Positions 37,088 to 47,888 of a DNA stretch of 64,000 nucleotides are shown here, piece after piece. The number at the start of each line of letters is the position of its first letter. The stretch's first letter is position 1. Made by a program: the position numbers and the translations under genes. Source of the DNA: Agrococcus jejuensis (GTDB taxonomy: Bacteria; Actinomycetota; Actinomycetes; Actinomycetales; Microbacteriaceae); assembly GCF_007679035.1 (NCBI RefSeq), contig NZ_VEFR01000002.1:248001-312000 (forward strand). The letters are read 5' to 3'. The notes beneath the pieces were generated by a model that worked only from the letters and a program-made list of their open reading frames with translations, had not been told where the DNA came from and did no database searches.

Positions 37088-37572
37088 AGTCCGGCCCGAC
37101 GCGACTCGGCGACCGCCACGAGCTCGTCGCGCAGCACCTCGGCATCCGTGCCAGGCAGGCCGGGGATCGTGACGGCGCTCGTCGCGGCGGCCGTGACGAA
37201 CTTGAGCGTCTTGAGGTCGAGCATGCGCTCGAGAGGCCCCTGCGTGACGTCGACGACCTGCATGCGGCCGTAGGGCACGCTCACGAAGCGCCGGAACAGC
37301 ATGCCGCGGCGCACGAGCAGGTCGTCGTCGCGCATGAGGAAGCCGATCGTGCGTACGCGGAGGAACCCGAAGAGGCCCGTGAGCGCGAAGAAGACGAGCA
37401 CGGCGACGCCGATCGCGATCGGCACCCATCGGTCCCAGTCGCTCACGAGCCACAGGAAGACGCCGACCGCGGCGGCGATGATCGCGCCCCAGATGGCCGA
37501 GGTCCACAGCTCCGCCCACGCGTACCGCGGGCTCACTCGGCGCCAGTCTCCGGCGAGGTCGATGCGCTCCAT
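37084..37572 (-). CDS. Membrane protein with bacterial PH domain (YdbS-like), 162 aa
   Basis: Two membrane helices (about 27-70) are followed by a bPH2 domain with VPYGRMQVVDVTQGPLER and the typical VTIPGL ending. It is the first gene of the transcription unit with the larger PH protein, DUF2520 and panC, all joined by one- to four-base overlaps. A TAGCCT -10-like element lies shortly upstream of the ATG at 37572. Confidence 0.9.
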   Translation of the reverse strand: MERIDLAGDWRRVSPRYAWAELWTSAIWGAIIAAAVGVFLWLVSDWDRWVPIAIGVAVLVFFALTGLFGFLRVRTIGFLMRDDDLLVRRGMLFRRFVSVPYGRMQVVDVTQGPLERMLDLKTLKFVTAAATSAVTIPGLPGTDAEVLRDELVAVAESRRAGL

Positions 37573-37880
37573 GCGTCCAGGCTAGGCCGCGGGGCTGGAC
37601 GCCGATTCCCGCTTGCGACGGACGCCGAGCGGGGGATGCGAGTGGCGGCCTCCTGCAGCTGGTCGAGGAGCGCGCGAGCGCAGCGAGCACGCGTCACGAG
37701 ACCACGCGACGTGCCCTTCCGGCGCGACCACGCGCGTGGCTGGGCAGGAGCCGCGGTCGCGTGGTCTCGTGACGCGTGCTCGCCCACGGGCTCGCGCGCT
37801 CCTCGACCAGCTGGTGGCTCAGGCCGGCGAGGCGTCGTCCTCGTCGGGCGGGCTCGCGCGCTCCTCGACCAGCTGGTCGC
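37573..37880. repeat. Mosaic inverted repeat plus 62-bp tandem duplication
   Basis: The 308-base gap holds one mosaic unit (about 37650-37815, GCTGGTCGAGGAGCGCGCGA to TCCTCGACCAGCTGG). A 62-bp direct duplication follows, copy one at 37791-37852 and copy two at 37853-37914. The second copy includes the 3' end of the DUF3180 gene, so the first is a decayed duplicate of that gene's last codons. Confidence 0.75.
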
Positions 37881-38330
37881 TCAGGCCGGCGACGCGCCGT
37901 CCTCGTCGGGCGGCAGCATGCACCACGACTCCGCGAGCAGCGCCGCGACCAGCAGCAGCACGGCACCGCCCATCGTGACGAGCGACATCGTCACGGCGTC
38001 GCCCGACACGACGACCCGCGTGAGCAGGAACAGCAGCGCGCCGGACGCCCAGCCGCCGAGCACGCAGGCGACGAGCACCGACGCCTTCGCGCCCGCGAGC
38101 ACGCCCGTCGCATGCCGGAAGCCGACCTTGCGGCCGCCGCGCACCATCTGCCGCACGGGCCATGCGAACGCCACGAGCACCACGGCGATGCCTGCGAGCA
38201 CGACGCCGATCGTCGGCGGCAGCGGCAGGATCGGCCTGCCGGCGCCCGCGAGCGCCGCATCCACCGCGAACCCCGCGGCTGCCGCGACGATCCACGTCAC
38301 GACGAGCGTCGTCGTCGAGGTGCGCGTCAT
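37881..38330 (-). CDS. DUF3180 membrane protein, 149 aa
   Basis: Four membrane helices fill the protein (about residues 8-30, 38-58, 78-100, 115-138), the usual layout of DUF3180. The family is found in actinobacteria directly after folK; its function is unknown. The ATG at 38330 overlaps the folK stop by four bases. Its last codons lie inside a 62-bp tandem duplication. Confidence 0.88.
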   Translation of the reverse strand: MTRTSTTTLVVTWIVAAAAGFAVDAALAGAGRPILPLPPTIGVVLAGIAVVLVAFAWPVRQMVRGGRKVGFRHATGVLAGAKASVLVACVLGGWASGALLFLLTRVVVSGDAVTMSLVTMGGAVLLLVAALLAESWCMLPPDEDGASPA

Positions 38331-38833
38331 GCGCGATCCTCGCGGTAGGGCCAGACGTCGCCGTGCGCGTACTCGGCGAGCTCGGCGATCCCGCCGTGCT
38401 CGGGCAGCTCGGCGCCCGGCTGCACCTCGAGCCACGGCTGCAGCACGAACTGCCGCTCGTGGGCGCGCGGATGCGGCAGCGTGAGCACGGGATCGTCGGA
38501 GACGACACGGTCGTATGCGACGACGTCGACGTCCATCGTGCGGTCGCCGAAGCGCTCCACGCGCACGCGCCCCAGCGCATCCTCGATGGCGTGCACGGCG
38601 TCCAGCAGGTCGAGCGGCTCGAGCACGGTGCGCACGATCGCGACGGCGTTGACGTAGTCGGGGGCGCCGTCCGCGCCGTCGGGCTTCCAGGCGGGCGACT
38701 CCCACAGCCCCGAGCGCGCGGTGACGCGGATGCCCGGGGCTCGGTCGAGCAGGTCGATCGCGCGCTGCACGAGCGCGGCCCGATCCCCGAGGTTCGCGCC
38801 GATCGACAGCACTGCCTCGGCCTCGCGCAGCAT
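38327..38833 (-). CDS. folK: 2-amino-4-hydroxy-6-hydroxymethyldihydropteridine pyrophosphokinase
   Basis: FolK transfers pyrophosphate from ATP to hydroxymethyl-dihydropterin in folate synthesis. Family blocks are present: LSIGANLGDR (residue 9 on), WESPAW, DYVNAVA and the signature FGDRTMDVDVVAYD, followed by LPHPRAHERQFVL. The length is 168 aa. The ATG at 38833 overlaps the folP-folB stop by one base. Confidence 0.96.
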   Translation of the reverse strand: MLREAEAVLSIGANLGDRAALVQRAIDLLDRAPGIRVTARSGLWESPAWKPDGADGAPDYVNAVAIVRTVLEPLDLLDAVHAIEDALGRVRVERFGDRTMDVDVVAYDRVVSDDPVLTLPHPRAHERQFVLQPWLEVQPGAELPEHGGIAELAEYAHGDVWPYREDRA

Positions 38834-40008
38834 CACGCGCGCCCGCGCTCGATCGTGACGGCGACGTCGCCGAAGGGCACCGTGATGGGGGCGCCGGGCT
38901 TGTGCACCGTGACGCGCACGCGCTGCGCTGCCGCGAAGCCGAGGGCGACGGCGGCGATGCGCTCGGCGACGGTCTCGATGAGGTCGACGGGGTCGCGCTC
39001 GACGGCCGCGACGACGGCCTCGGCCAGCTCGCCGTAGTGCACGGTGCGGGCGAGCTCGTCGCCGCGCGCGGCGGCGGCGAGGTCGACGTCGACGTCGAGG
39101 TCGATGACGAAGCGCTGCCCGTCGCGGCGCTCGTGGTCGAAGACGCCGTGGTGCGCGAACGCCTCGAGGCCGCGCAGCTCGATGCGGTCGGCGACGCCCG
39201 CGACGGGCGCCGGCCGACGCGCCGCCGCGCCGACGGCGTCGAGCACGTCGAGCACGCGTCGCGTCGAGACGACGTCGTGCACGCGCACGCCCCACGCACC
39301 GGCCTGCGCCGCGAGCACAGAGAGCGCCGCCGTGCCGTGGTCGCGTGCGTCCATCGGCGCATCGGCGGGCAGCAGCGCGCCCAGGAACCGCTTGCGGCTC
39401 GCGCCGACGAGCACGGGCAGGCCGAGGTCGACGATGCGATCGAGCCCCGCGACGAGGCGCCAGTTGTCGTCGGCGTCCTTCGAGAACCCGAGGCCCGGGT
39501 CGAGCACGATGCGCGCCGGGTCGATGCCCGCGGCCACGACGGCGTCGACGCGTGCCGAGAGCTCGTCGCGCACGTCGGCGACGACGTCGCCGTACGTGGT
39601 GCCGAGCCCCAGGTCGTGCCCGCGCCAGTGGGTGAGCACGTAGGTCGCGCCGAGGTCGGCGACGACCGAGGCCATGCGCTCGTCGGCGAGGCCGCCCGAG
39701 ACGTCGTTGACGATCGTCGCGCCCGCCTCGACCGCCGCGCGCGCCGTGTCGGCGTGCATGGTGTCGATCGACACGGCGATGCCGCCCGACGACAGCGCCT
39801 GCACGACGGGCAGGATGCGCGCGAGCTCCGCCTCGACCGCGACGGGCGTCGCGCCGGGCCGTGTGGACTCGCCGCCGACGTCGACCACGTCGGCGCCCTG
39901 CACGCGCAGACGGCGGGCGTGCGCGATCGCCGCGCCCGCATCCTCGAACCTGCCGCCGTCGCTGAACGAGTCGGGCGTCACGTTGAGCACGCCGAGGATG
40001 CGCGTCAC
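38833..40008 (-). CDS. folP: Fused dihydropteroate synthase-dihydroneopterin aldolase (FolP-FolB)
   Basis: One uninterrupted 391-aa frame carries two enzymes. Residues 1-265 are dihydropteroate synthase, with GVLNVTPDSFSDGG (5-18), VGGESTRPGA and the LVGASRKRFLG loop. Residues about 272-391 are dihydroneopterin aldolase, with LRGLEAFAHHGVFDHE, FVIDLDVDVD and the catalytic-type TVHKPGAP end. They join the pterin and p-aminobenzoate steps and make the pterin precursor, so the fusion places consecutive pathway enzymes in one chain. The GTG at 40008 overlaps folE (GTGA) and the stop overlaps folK. Confidence 0.95.
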   Translation of the reverse strand: MTRILGVLNVTPDSFSDGGRFEDAGAAIAHARRLRVQGADVVDVGGESTRPGATPVAVEAELARILPVVQALSSGGIAVSIDTMHADTARAAVEAGATIVNDVSGGLADERMASVVADLGATYVLTHWRGHDLGLGTTYGDVVADVRDELSARVDAVVAAGIDPARIVLDPGLGFSKDADDNWRLVAGLDRIVDLGLPVLVGASRKRFLGALLPADAPMDARDHGTAALSVLAAQAGAWGVRVHDVVSTRRVLDVLDAVGAAARRPAPVAGVADRIELRGLEAFAHHGVFDHERRDGQRFVIDLDVDVDLAAAARGDELARTVHYGELAEAVVAAVERDPVDLIETVAERIAAVALGFAAAQRVRVTVHKPGAPITVPFGDVAVTIERGRA

Positions 40009-40574
40009 CGCGACTCCCCGATGAGCGCCATGATCTCGGCCCGCTCGACGGGCTCGGCGAGCACGCCGCGGCTCGCCATCGTCACGGTCGACGACCGCAC
40101 CTGGCGGGCGCCGCGCGCCGTGACGCAGCCGTGCGTCGCCTCGACGACCACGAGCACGCCGCGCGGGGCGAGGCCGCGCACGAGCGCGTCGGCGATCTCG
40201 TCGGTGAGGCGCTCCTGGATCTGCGGCCGTGACGCGACGGTGTCGACGACGGCGGGGATGCGGCCGAGGCCCACGATGCGTTCGCCGGGCAGGTATGCGA
40301 CGTGCGCGGTGCCCATGAACGGCAGCAGGTGGTGCTCGCAGATCGAGCGCAGCTCGATGCCGCGCACGAGCACGAGCTCGCCCGTCTCGCCCTCGAGGCT
40401 CGTCGAGTCGGCGAGCTGCTCGGCGGCGTCGACGCCGACGCCCGAGAAGTAGTCGGCGTACGCCTCCGCGACGCGGCGCGGGGTCTCGGCGAGCCCCTGC
40501 CGCGTCGGGTCGTCGCCGATCGCGGCGAGCAGCTCGCCCACCGCCGCGGCGACGCGTGCCCGATCCACCGTCAT
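40005..40574 (-). CDS. folE: GTP cyclohydrolase I
   Basis: FolE opens GTP to dihydroneopterin triphosphate, the first folate step. Zinc and catalytic residues are visible in SICEHHLLPF (Cys and His near residues 78-81) and THGCVTARG (second Cys, about 149); LADSTSLEGE lies before them. The length is 189 aa. The ATG at 40574 is two bases past the ftsH stop, so ftsH and the folate genes form one unit. Confidence 0.97.
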   Translation of the reverse strand: MTVDRARVAAAVGELLAAIGDDPTRQGLAETPRRVAEAYADYFSGVGVDAAEQLADSTSLEGETGELVLVRGIELRSICEHHLLPFMGTAHVAYLPGERIVGLGRIPAVVDTVASRPQIQERLTDEIADALVRGLAPRGVLVVVEATHGCVTARGARQVRSSTVTMASRGVLAEPVERAEIMALIGESR

Positions 40575-40576
40575 GG

Positions 40577-42553
<1,977 letters not shown>

Positions 42554-42661
42554 ACGTCCTTGCGTCGCGTCGGTGCTGCTCAGGCTACCCGGGCGGCGCT
42601 GGGCATCCTGCCGCTGTTCGCTGCGGGCGCGGGAGCCTGTGGAAGCGCCCAGGCCGCACGC

Positions 42662-43408
42662 CTATCCGACGATCTCGAACGACATGACGATGGCGCGGAT
42701 GACGGCGTACTCGCTCGTGCCCACGTACGCCTGCGCGTCGCCGAGCGAGCCGACCACCCATGCGCTCCCGGCGTCGGCGCCCTGCACGGTCGCCTCGCTG
42801 CCGAAGCTCACCACGGCATCGCCCGCCTGGAAGCCGTGCACGATCGGGCAGCGCGGCGACTGCGCCGCCGCCGACGGCAGCAGGCCGACGCTCACGATCC
42901 ATGCGCCGTCGAGCTGCAGCGCGGCCGCCCCGTACGCCACGTCGGCGGCGCCCGCGATCGTCACGGGCTGCACGTCGAGCTGGTTCGTGCTCCACGCGAC
43001 CGCGGCGCCGCTCGCGTCGAGGCAGCGTCCGTCGCTCTGCGGCGCCGCGCCCGCCGGCACGACCGTGAGCTGCAGCTGCTGCTCGCCGTCGGGGCGCAGC
43101 ACCGCGAGCCCGTTCGCGATCGGCTGCGTCGACCAGTCGGCGGGGATGCGGAAGCTCGCCGACGTGCCGTCGACCGGCGCGACCTGCTGCCACGCGCTCG
43201 TGTCGATGCCGGCGATCTCGGCGGGCAGGGCCGAGTCGACCTCGACGGCCTCCGGCTGGGGCTCGCCGACCGGCGTCGGAGGGGGCGCGGTGAACTCGGT
43301 CGGGTAGGTCTCGCTCGGCGACGGCTCCGGCGATGCGCCGGCGCAGCCGACGAGCGCGAGGGTCGTTCCCAGGGTCAGCGCCGCGAAGGCTCGTGCAGGT
43401 CGGAGCAT
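42662..43408 (-). CDS. Secreted lipoprotein, 248 aa
   Basis: The signal peptide ends in LVGC (Cys near residue 22). After a Pro/Glu-rich linker the domain begins SASFRIPADWST, the same SFxxPxxW pattern as in the other lipoproteins of this window. Unlike four of them, it has no GGACATGAC box upstream. It lies between hpt and ftsH, normally adjacent housekeeping genes. Function unknown. Confidence 0.78.
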   Translation of the reverse strand: MLRPARAFAALTLGTTLALVGCAGASPEPSPSETYPTEFTAPPPTPVGEPQPEAVEVDSALPAEIAGIDTSAWQQVAPVDGTSASFRIPADWSTQPIANGLAVLRPDGEQQLQLTVVPAGAAPQSDGRCLDASGAAVAWSTNQLDVQPVTIAGAADVAYGAAALQLDGAWIVSVGLLPSAAAQSPRCPIVHGFQAGDAVVSFGSEATVQGADAGSAWVVGSLGDAQAYVGTSEYAVIRAIVMSFEIVG

Positions 43409-43475
43409 GCCAGCATCCTCCCGCGCACCCGGCGTCCACGCCCAGCGCGCGGCCGGGGTTGACGCCGCCCGCGGC

Positions 43476-44042
43476 TCAGGCGTCGTCGGTCGATGCGTAC
43501 ACGTGCGGCGCGAGCACGGCGACGCCGCGCAGGTTGCGGTAGCGCTCCGCGTAGTCGAGGCCGTACCCGATGACGAAGTCGTTGGGGATGTCGAAGCCGC
43601 AGTAGCGCACGTCGACCTCGACCTTGAGCGCATCCGGCTTGCGCAGCATCGTGCAGATCTCGACGGATGCGGCGCCGCGCGAGCGCAGGTTCGCCTGCAG
43701 CCACGAGAGCGTGAGGCCCGAGTCGATGATGTCCTCGACGATGAGCACGTCGCGACCCGTGAGGTCGGTGTCGAGGTCCTTGAGGATGCGCACGACGCCG
43801 CTCGAGGTGGTGCCCGAGCCGTACGACGACACGGCCATCCAGTCCATCTCGACGTCGCGCCTCAGCGCGCGCGAGAGGTCGGCCATGACCATGACGGCGC
43901 CGCGCAGCACGCCGACGAGCAGGATCGAGCGACCCTCGTAGTCGCGCTCGATCTCGCGAGCGAGCTCCTCGAGGCGAGCGTGCAGCTCCTCCTCGGTGTG
44001 GAGGACGCCTGCGAGGTCCTGCTCGATGTCCTTGAGGTCCAT
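43476..44042 (-). CDS. hpt: Hypoxanthine phosphoribosyltransferase
   Basis: The enzyme salvages hypoxanthine and guanine to nucleotides using PRPP. The PRPP-binding signature VLIVEDIIDSGLTL is at about residues 98-111; SSYGSGT and DIPNDFVIGYGLDY are the other family blocks. At 188 aa it has the usual length. Its place in the tilS-hpt-ftsH series is conserved in many Gram-positives, although here lipoprotein genes intervene. Confidence 0.96.
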   Translation of the reverse strand: MDLKDIEQDLAGVLHTEEELHARLEELAREIERDYEGRSILLVGVLRGAVMVMADLSRALRRDVEMDWMAVSSYGSGTTSSGVVRILKDLDTDLTGRDVLIVEDIIDSGLTLSWLQANLRSRGAASVEICTMLRKPDALKVEVDVRYCGFDIPNDFVIGYGLDYAERYRNLRGVAVLAPHVYASTDDA

Positions 44043-44087
44043 GTGCTGCGCTCCTGGCGGTGGGCTGGCGGGCTCGGGGCTCCCAAC

Positions 44088-44282
44088 CTACCGGCGGCGG
44101 GTGCGGCGCAGCGTCACGAGCAGCACGACGAGCCCGGCGAGCGCGATGAGCGGACCGAGCACCGTCCACGTGGTCGTGCCGGTCATGGAGGAGCCGGCCA
44201 CGAGGCCGATCCCCTGCAGGAAGAACAGGCCGCCGGCCGCGATGAGGATCACGCCGAGCACGATGCCGAGGATGCGGGTCAT
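44088..44282 (-). CDS. Small two-helix membrane protein, 64 aa
   Basis: Two hydrophobic helices (about residues 3-27 and 38-58) and a basic end RRTRRR suggest a two-pass inner membrane protein. No family is recognised. It lies 45 bases upstream of hpt on the same strand and may be co-transcribed with it. Confidence 0.6.
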   Translation of the reverse strand: MTRILGIVLGVILIAAGGLFFLQGIGLVAGSSMTGTTTWTVLGPLIALAGLVVLLVTLRRTRRR

Positions 44283-44330
44283 GGGCTCACCGTAGGCGCC
44301 GCGACGACGTCGCCGCAGCGCCTTGCGCGG

Positions 44331-45062
44331 TCAGGACGCGAGCCGCAGCGACGCGACGACCTGCAGCATCGTCTGCCCCGCGGCGGAGGCGACGAAGCTC
44401 GAGGCCTCGTCGAAGGAGCCGAAGCGCGACCAGTCCTGCGAGGCGTCGGTCGGCAGTCCGAGCCCCGACGAGAACGCCGTCGCGAACAACACGGTGCGCA
44501 GGTCGGCGTCGTAGCCGATGTTGTAGAGCAGGCAGGTGGCCTCGGCCTCGAGCATCGCGTCGGGGATGACGCCGATCGTCAGCGCGACGCTGCCATCGGC
44601 CTGCTCGACCGCGTAGGCGGCGTCGAAGAACGCCTCGTCGGCCATGGGCTGGAAGCCGGCGGCCGAGGGCGTCTGCGCCAGCACGGACATCGCGGGCGTC
44701 TCGGTGCAGCCGCCGCCGATGCCGCCGAGCCCGCCGAGGTCGTGGAAGTACGCGAGCACCGGCGTGCCGTCGGCGTCGAGCACGCGCACGTCGACGACGC
44801 GGCCGCCCTCGTTCTCGCTGCTCTCGTCGAGCGTCGTCCAGTCGGCGGGCATGCTCCAGGTCGTGCCGTCCTCGACCGTCACGGTCTGCCACGGCTCCGC
44901 GCTCGGCTCGGGCGCGAGCGTGGGCGATGCGCTCTCGCTCGGGGTCGCGGACGGCGTCGCGGAGGAGCTGGCGGACGCGTCGGGGGCATCGCCCGCCGGT
45001 GCGCATCCGACGAGACCCGCGACGGCGAGGGCGAGGAGCGGGACGTGGCGGAGACGATGCAT
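44331..45062 (-). CDS. Secreted lipoprotein, 243 aa
   Basis: The ATG at 45062 (MHRLRHV) begins a lipoprotein signal with Cys near residue 20 (LVGCAP), then a Ser/Thr/Pro linker and a domain starting TTWSMPADWTTL. This matches the core strand of the other lipoproteins. The box at 45090-45120 lies about 28 bases upstream, with an imperfect -35-like half. Function unknown. Confidence 0.8.
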   Translation of the reverse strand: MHRLRHVPLLALAVAGLVGCAPAGDAPDASASSSATPSATPSESASPTLAPEPSAEPWQTVTVEDGTTWSMPADWTTLDESSENEGGRVVDVRVLDADGTPVLAYFHDLGGLGGIGGGCTETPAMSVLAQTPSAAGFQPMADEAFFDAAYAVEQADGSVALTIGVIPDAMLEAEATCLLYNIGYDADLRTVLFATAFSSGLGLPTDASQDWSRFGSFDEASSFVASAAGQTMLQVVASLRLAS

Positions 45063-45089
45063 GGGTGGTCCTCTCGGTCGGTCGGGCAT

Positions 45090-45120
45090 CCTGTCATGTC
45101 CGGCTGACGGGATCAGTGAC
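45090..45120 (-). promoter_or_regulatory. Partial ECF sigma promoter box (243-aa lipoprotein gene)
   Basis: On the minus strand: GTCACT, 13 bases, GGACATGACAGG. The -10-like block is conserved, but the -35-like block deviates at two or more positions. Probably a weaker member of the group. Confidence 0.5.
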
Positions 45121-45315
45121 GGCAGTGGATGCGGATGCCCCGCAGCAGGTCGGCGAGCGTCCGGCGCTCGGCGGTGTCGAGGTACGCGAGCGCGGCGTCG
45201 CGGGTGTCGAGCTCCAGCCACCTGCCGGATCCTCGACGACGAAGATGCCCGTCGAGATGGCATCGGCCGGCGGTGCGGTGCACGGTGCCGTCCTCGATGG
45301 GTGGTCTGCTGCGGG
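45113..45315 (-). pseudogene. Possible frameshifted remnant of a small gene
   Basis: Between two lipoprotein genes lies a stretch that looks coding but changes frame. One frame reads RWLELDTRDAALAYLDTAER before the stop at 45113. A neighbouring frame, just upstream, reads DAISTGIFVVEDPAG. Joined, they would make one sensible polypeptide, suggesting compensating indels or decay. No start with a ribosome site is visible. It could also be an intact short gene from the GTG near 45283. Confidence 0.35.
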
Positions 45316-46053
45316 TCAGCTCGTACGCACGGAGCGCAGGATCTCGAGGATCGTCGCGTACTCGTCGGTCTCCATGTACGCGGTCGCGTCGTCGAGCGAG
45401 TCGACGGTCCAGAGCGGGTCGTCCTCGATGGACGCCATCATGAAGTGCGTGCCGATGGACACGCCGCCATCGCTCGAGCCGTGCACGAAGTACCAGCTGC
45501 AACCGGTGGCGCCAGCCTCCGGCAGGCGATCGACCGACGTGATGCCGACGCCGAAGGTCCACCGTTCGTCGTCGGTGCCGAGGGCGACCGTCGTGATCTG
45601 CGGCGTCTCCTCGGCCCCGAGCGCCTGCACGTCCGCGGGCTCGCTCGCGAGCACCTCGACCGGGAACTGGTAGTCCTCGCCGCACGCCCCGCCGATGTCG
45701 ACGTAGTCGCTCGACTGCAGCAGCTGCTGCCCGTTCGGCGCCGTCAGGATCGCGCTGTCGAACCAACGGCCGCCGGCGTCGGCGGGCGACTCCACGGACT
45801 CGCTCGTGAGCGTCCAGTCCGCCGGGTAGCGGTAGGTCATGTCGCCGTCGTGGGTCGAGTACTCGAGCCAGTCGCTCGTGTCGATGCCCTCGGCGGCGGT
45901 GGGCGTCGGCTCGGCCGACGAGCTCGGCGACGGCTGCGACGAGTCGCCGACGACCTCGTCGTCCGCCGCGGGCGCGCAGGCCGCGAGCACCAGCGGCACG
46001 GCGAGCGCCGCGACGGCGAGCGCCGTGCGCATCGGGTATGGACGATGGTCCAT
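45316..46053 (-). CDS. Secreted lipoprotein, 245 aa
   Basis: The ATG at 46053 follows GAGGAGAG; an in-frame ATG at 46068 overlaps that site. The signal peptide carries LAACAP (Cys near 22). The domain begins [12 protein letters not shown], matching the family core, and two Cys residues (CGED and CSWYF) may form a disulphide. The promoter region has an exact copy of the conserved box at 46090-46120. Confidence 0.82.
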   Translation of the reverse strand: MDHRPYPMRTALAVAALAVPLVLAACAPAADDEVVGDSSQPSPSSSAEPTPTAAEGIDTSDWLEYSTHDGDMTYRYPADWTLTSESVESPADAGGRWFDSAILTAPNGQQLLQSSDYVDIGGACGEDYQFPVEVLASEPADVQALGAEETPQITTVALGTDDERWTFGVGITSVDRLPEAGATGCSWYFVHGSSDGGVSIGTHFMMASIEDDPLWTVDSLDDATAYMETDEYATILEILRSVRTS

Positions 46054-46089
46054 GCAGGCTCTCCTCACGTGCGCGGTCTGCGCATCCGA

Positions 46090-46120
46090 CCCGTCATGTC
46101 CGGCATCGGCGTTCGGTCAC
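46090..46120 (-). promoter_or_regulatory. Candidate ECF sigma promoter (245-aa lipoprotein gene)
   Basis: On the minus strand: GTGACC, 13 bases, GGACATGACGGG, 36 bases upstream of the start codon. Identical to the site at 33532 in both blocks and in spacing. Confidence 0.7.
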
Positions 46121-46243
46121 GCGGATGCTGGGTCGAGCATGCGGGCGGTCTGCGACCAGCCTCGTGGCGTGCGCTCGAGGTGGGGCGCGACGCGAGGCGA
46201 TCGTGATGCACCCGTGATCCTCCGAGCGCCCGCCCGCCGCGGG

Positions 46244-47239
46244 TCAGGCAGCGGTGAAGAGCAGCAGCGAGCCCTCGCGCGCCACGCGGATGCCCGGCAG
46301 GTGGATGGGGCCCTGGCCGTGCCAGTCGGTCACGAGGCGCGACGCCTCGAGCGTCTGCTGCCGCGTGAGCGACACGTGGAACTCGCTCTGCACCGCGAGG
46401 CGGATGATGCGCTGGCGCAGGGCGGGCGGGTTGGCGGCGAGCGCGCCGGCGTGCAGCGACAGGCCGCCCTCGGCGTGCTCGACGAGATCGCCGATCTGCT
46501 CCTGCGCGAAGTGCGCGAGCGCCTCCGCGTCCTCGCGCAGCTGGTCGGCCGTGCGCGTGAGCGCCTCGACCACGCCGCCGCCGAGCTCCTGGTCGAGGAT
46601 CGGCAGCACGCGGTCACGGATGCGGGCGCGCAGGAACCGGTCGTCGTGGTTGTGCGGGTCGTTCCACGGCTGGAGGCCCTGGTCGCCGCACGCGGCCTTC
46701 GTGTCGGCGCGGCGCACCGTGAGGAACGGGCGTCGCAGGAAGCCGATCGCGGGGTGCATTCCCCACAGGCTCTCGGGGCCCGAGCCACGGGCGAGGCCGA
46801 TGAGCACGGTCTCGGCCTGGTCGTCGAGCGTGTGGCCGAGCAGCACGGCGGCCGCATCGACCTCGGCGCGCGCCTTGAGCAGCGCCGCGTAGCGCGCCTG
46901 CCGAGCGGCGGCCTCGGGGCCGCCATGGCCGTCGACCGTCACGCGGCGCACGAGCACCGGCTCGAGTCCGAGGTCGCGTGCCTGCTGCGCGGCGGTCTCG
47001 GCGACCTCCGCCGATCCCTCCTGCAGGCCGTGGTCGACGACGACGCCACCGACGCGCATGCCGGCGCGAGGACCCTCGAACGCCGTCGCCGCCGCGAGGG
47101 CGAGCGAGTCGGGGCCTCCGGAGAGGGCCACGAGCACGAGCGAGCCCTCGTCGATGCCCGCGAGCGACTCCCGTACGGCGCGACGCGTGTCGGCGACCGC
47201 GGGGGTCAGCCTCGGGCGGCGGTCGTCGTGATCGGGCAT
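46244..47239 (-). CDS. tilS: tRNA(Ile)-lysidine synthetase
   Basis: TilS converts the wobble C of the AUA-reading tRNA-Ile to lysidine. The PP-loop ATP motif SGGPDS is at about residues 40-45, with [10 protein letters not shown] further on. The C-terminal substrate-binding half is short, as in other actinobacteria (331 aa). It is divergent from ppa with only 45 bases between start codons, so both promoters must fit there or overlap the genes. Confidence 0.95.
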   Translation of the reverse strand: MPDHDDRRPRLTPAVADTRRAVRESLAGIDEGSLVLVALSGGPDSLALAAATAFEGPRAGMRVGGVVVDHGLQEGSAEVAETAAQQARDLGLEPVLVRRVTVDGHGGPEAAARQARYAALLKARAEVDAAAVLLGHTLDDQAETVLIGLARGSGPESLWGMHPAIGFLRRPFLTVRRADTKAACGDQGLQPWNDPHNHDDRFLRARIRDRVLPILDQELGGGVVEALTRTADQLREDAEALAHFAQEQIGDLVEHAEGGLSLHAGALAANPPALRQRIIRLAVQSEFHVSLTRQQTLEASRLVTDWHGQGPIHLPGIRVAREGSLLLFTAA

Positions 47240-47284
47240 GCCATGATCCTATTGCCGATCGCAACACCCGAGACAGGAGCGCCA

Positions 47285-47818
47285 GTGGCCGCCTACGACG
47301 TCGTCATCGAGATCCCCAAGGGGAGCCGCAACAAGTACGAGGTCGACCACGAGACCGGTCGGGTCTACCTCGACCGCGTGCTCTTCACGTCGTTCGTCTA
47401 CCCCACCGACTACGGGTTCTTCGACGAGACCCTCGGCCTCGACGGCGACCCCGTCGACGCCCTCGTGCTGCTCGACTACTCCGTGCCGCCCGGCGTCTTC
47501 GTGAAGGTGCGCCCCGTCGGCCAGCTGAACATGGAGGACGACGGCGGCATCGACACGAAGGTCATCTGCGTGCTCGAGAAGGACCCGCGCTGGGCCCACA
47601 TCCAGGACATCGACGACGTGCCGAAGCAGACGCGCGACGAGATCGAGCACTTCTTCGTGCACTACAAGGACCTCGAGCCCGGCAAGTGGGCGAAGGTCGG
47701 CGGCTGGGAGGGCGCGGCTGCGGCCGAGGCCACCGTGCAGGCGGGCTTCGAGGCCTTCCAGGCCTCGGACCACGACGGCGACGCGACCGTCGAGGCACCC
47801 GCGCCCGGCCGCGACTGA
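47285..47818 (+). CDS. ppa: Inorganic pyrophosphatase
   Basis: Hydrolyses the pyrophosphate released by biosynthesis. The GTG at 47285 (MAAYDVV) is chosen for the AGGAG just upstream. Family blocks are all present: [11 protein letters not shown], the metal-binding signature [10 protein letters not shown], and [10 protein letters not shown] (177 aa). It ends before a bidirectional hairpin shared with the M23 peptidase gene. Confidence 0.97.
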   Translation: MAAYDVVIEIPKGSRNKYEVDHETGRVYLDRVLFTSFVYPTDYGFFDETLGLDGDPVDALVLLDYSVPPGVFVKVRPVGQLNMEDDGGIDTKVICVLEKDPRWAHIQDIDDVPKQTRDEIEHFFVHYKDLEPGKWAKVGGWEGAAAAEATVQAGFEAFQASDHDGDATVEAPAPGRD

Positions 47819-47835
47819 GCTTCGCCGAACCGACC

Positions 47836-47868
47836 GAGGGCGGCGCATCCGATGGATGCGCCGCCCTC
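47836..47868. terminator. Bidirectional terminator hairpin
   Basis: A perfect 15-bp stem (GAGGGCGGCGCATCC / GGATGCGCCGCCCTC) with a GAT loop, between the convergent ppa and M23 peptidase genes. It has the same GCATCC core as the hairpins at 21487 and 63104. Confidence 0.85.
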
Positions 47869-47888
47869 GTCGTGTCCGCGGGTGCGGA

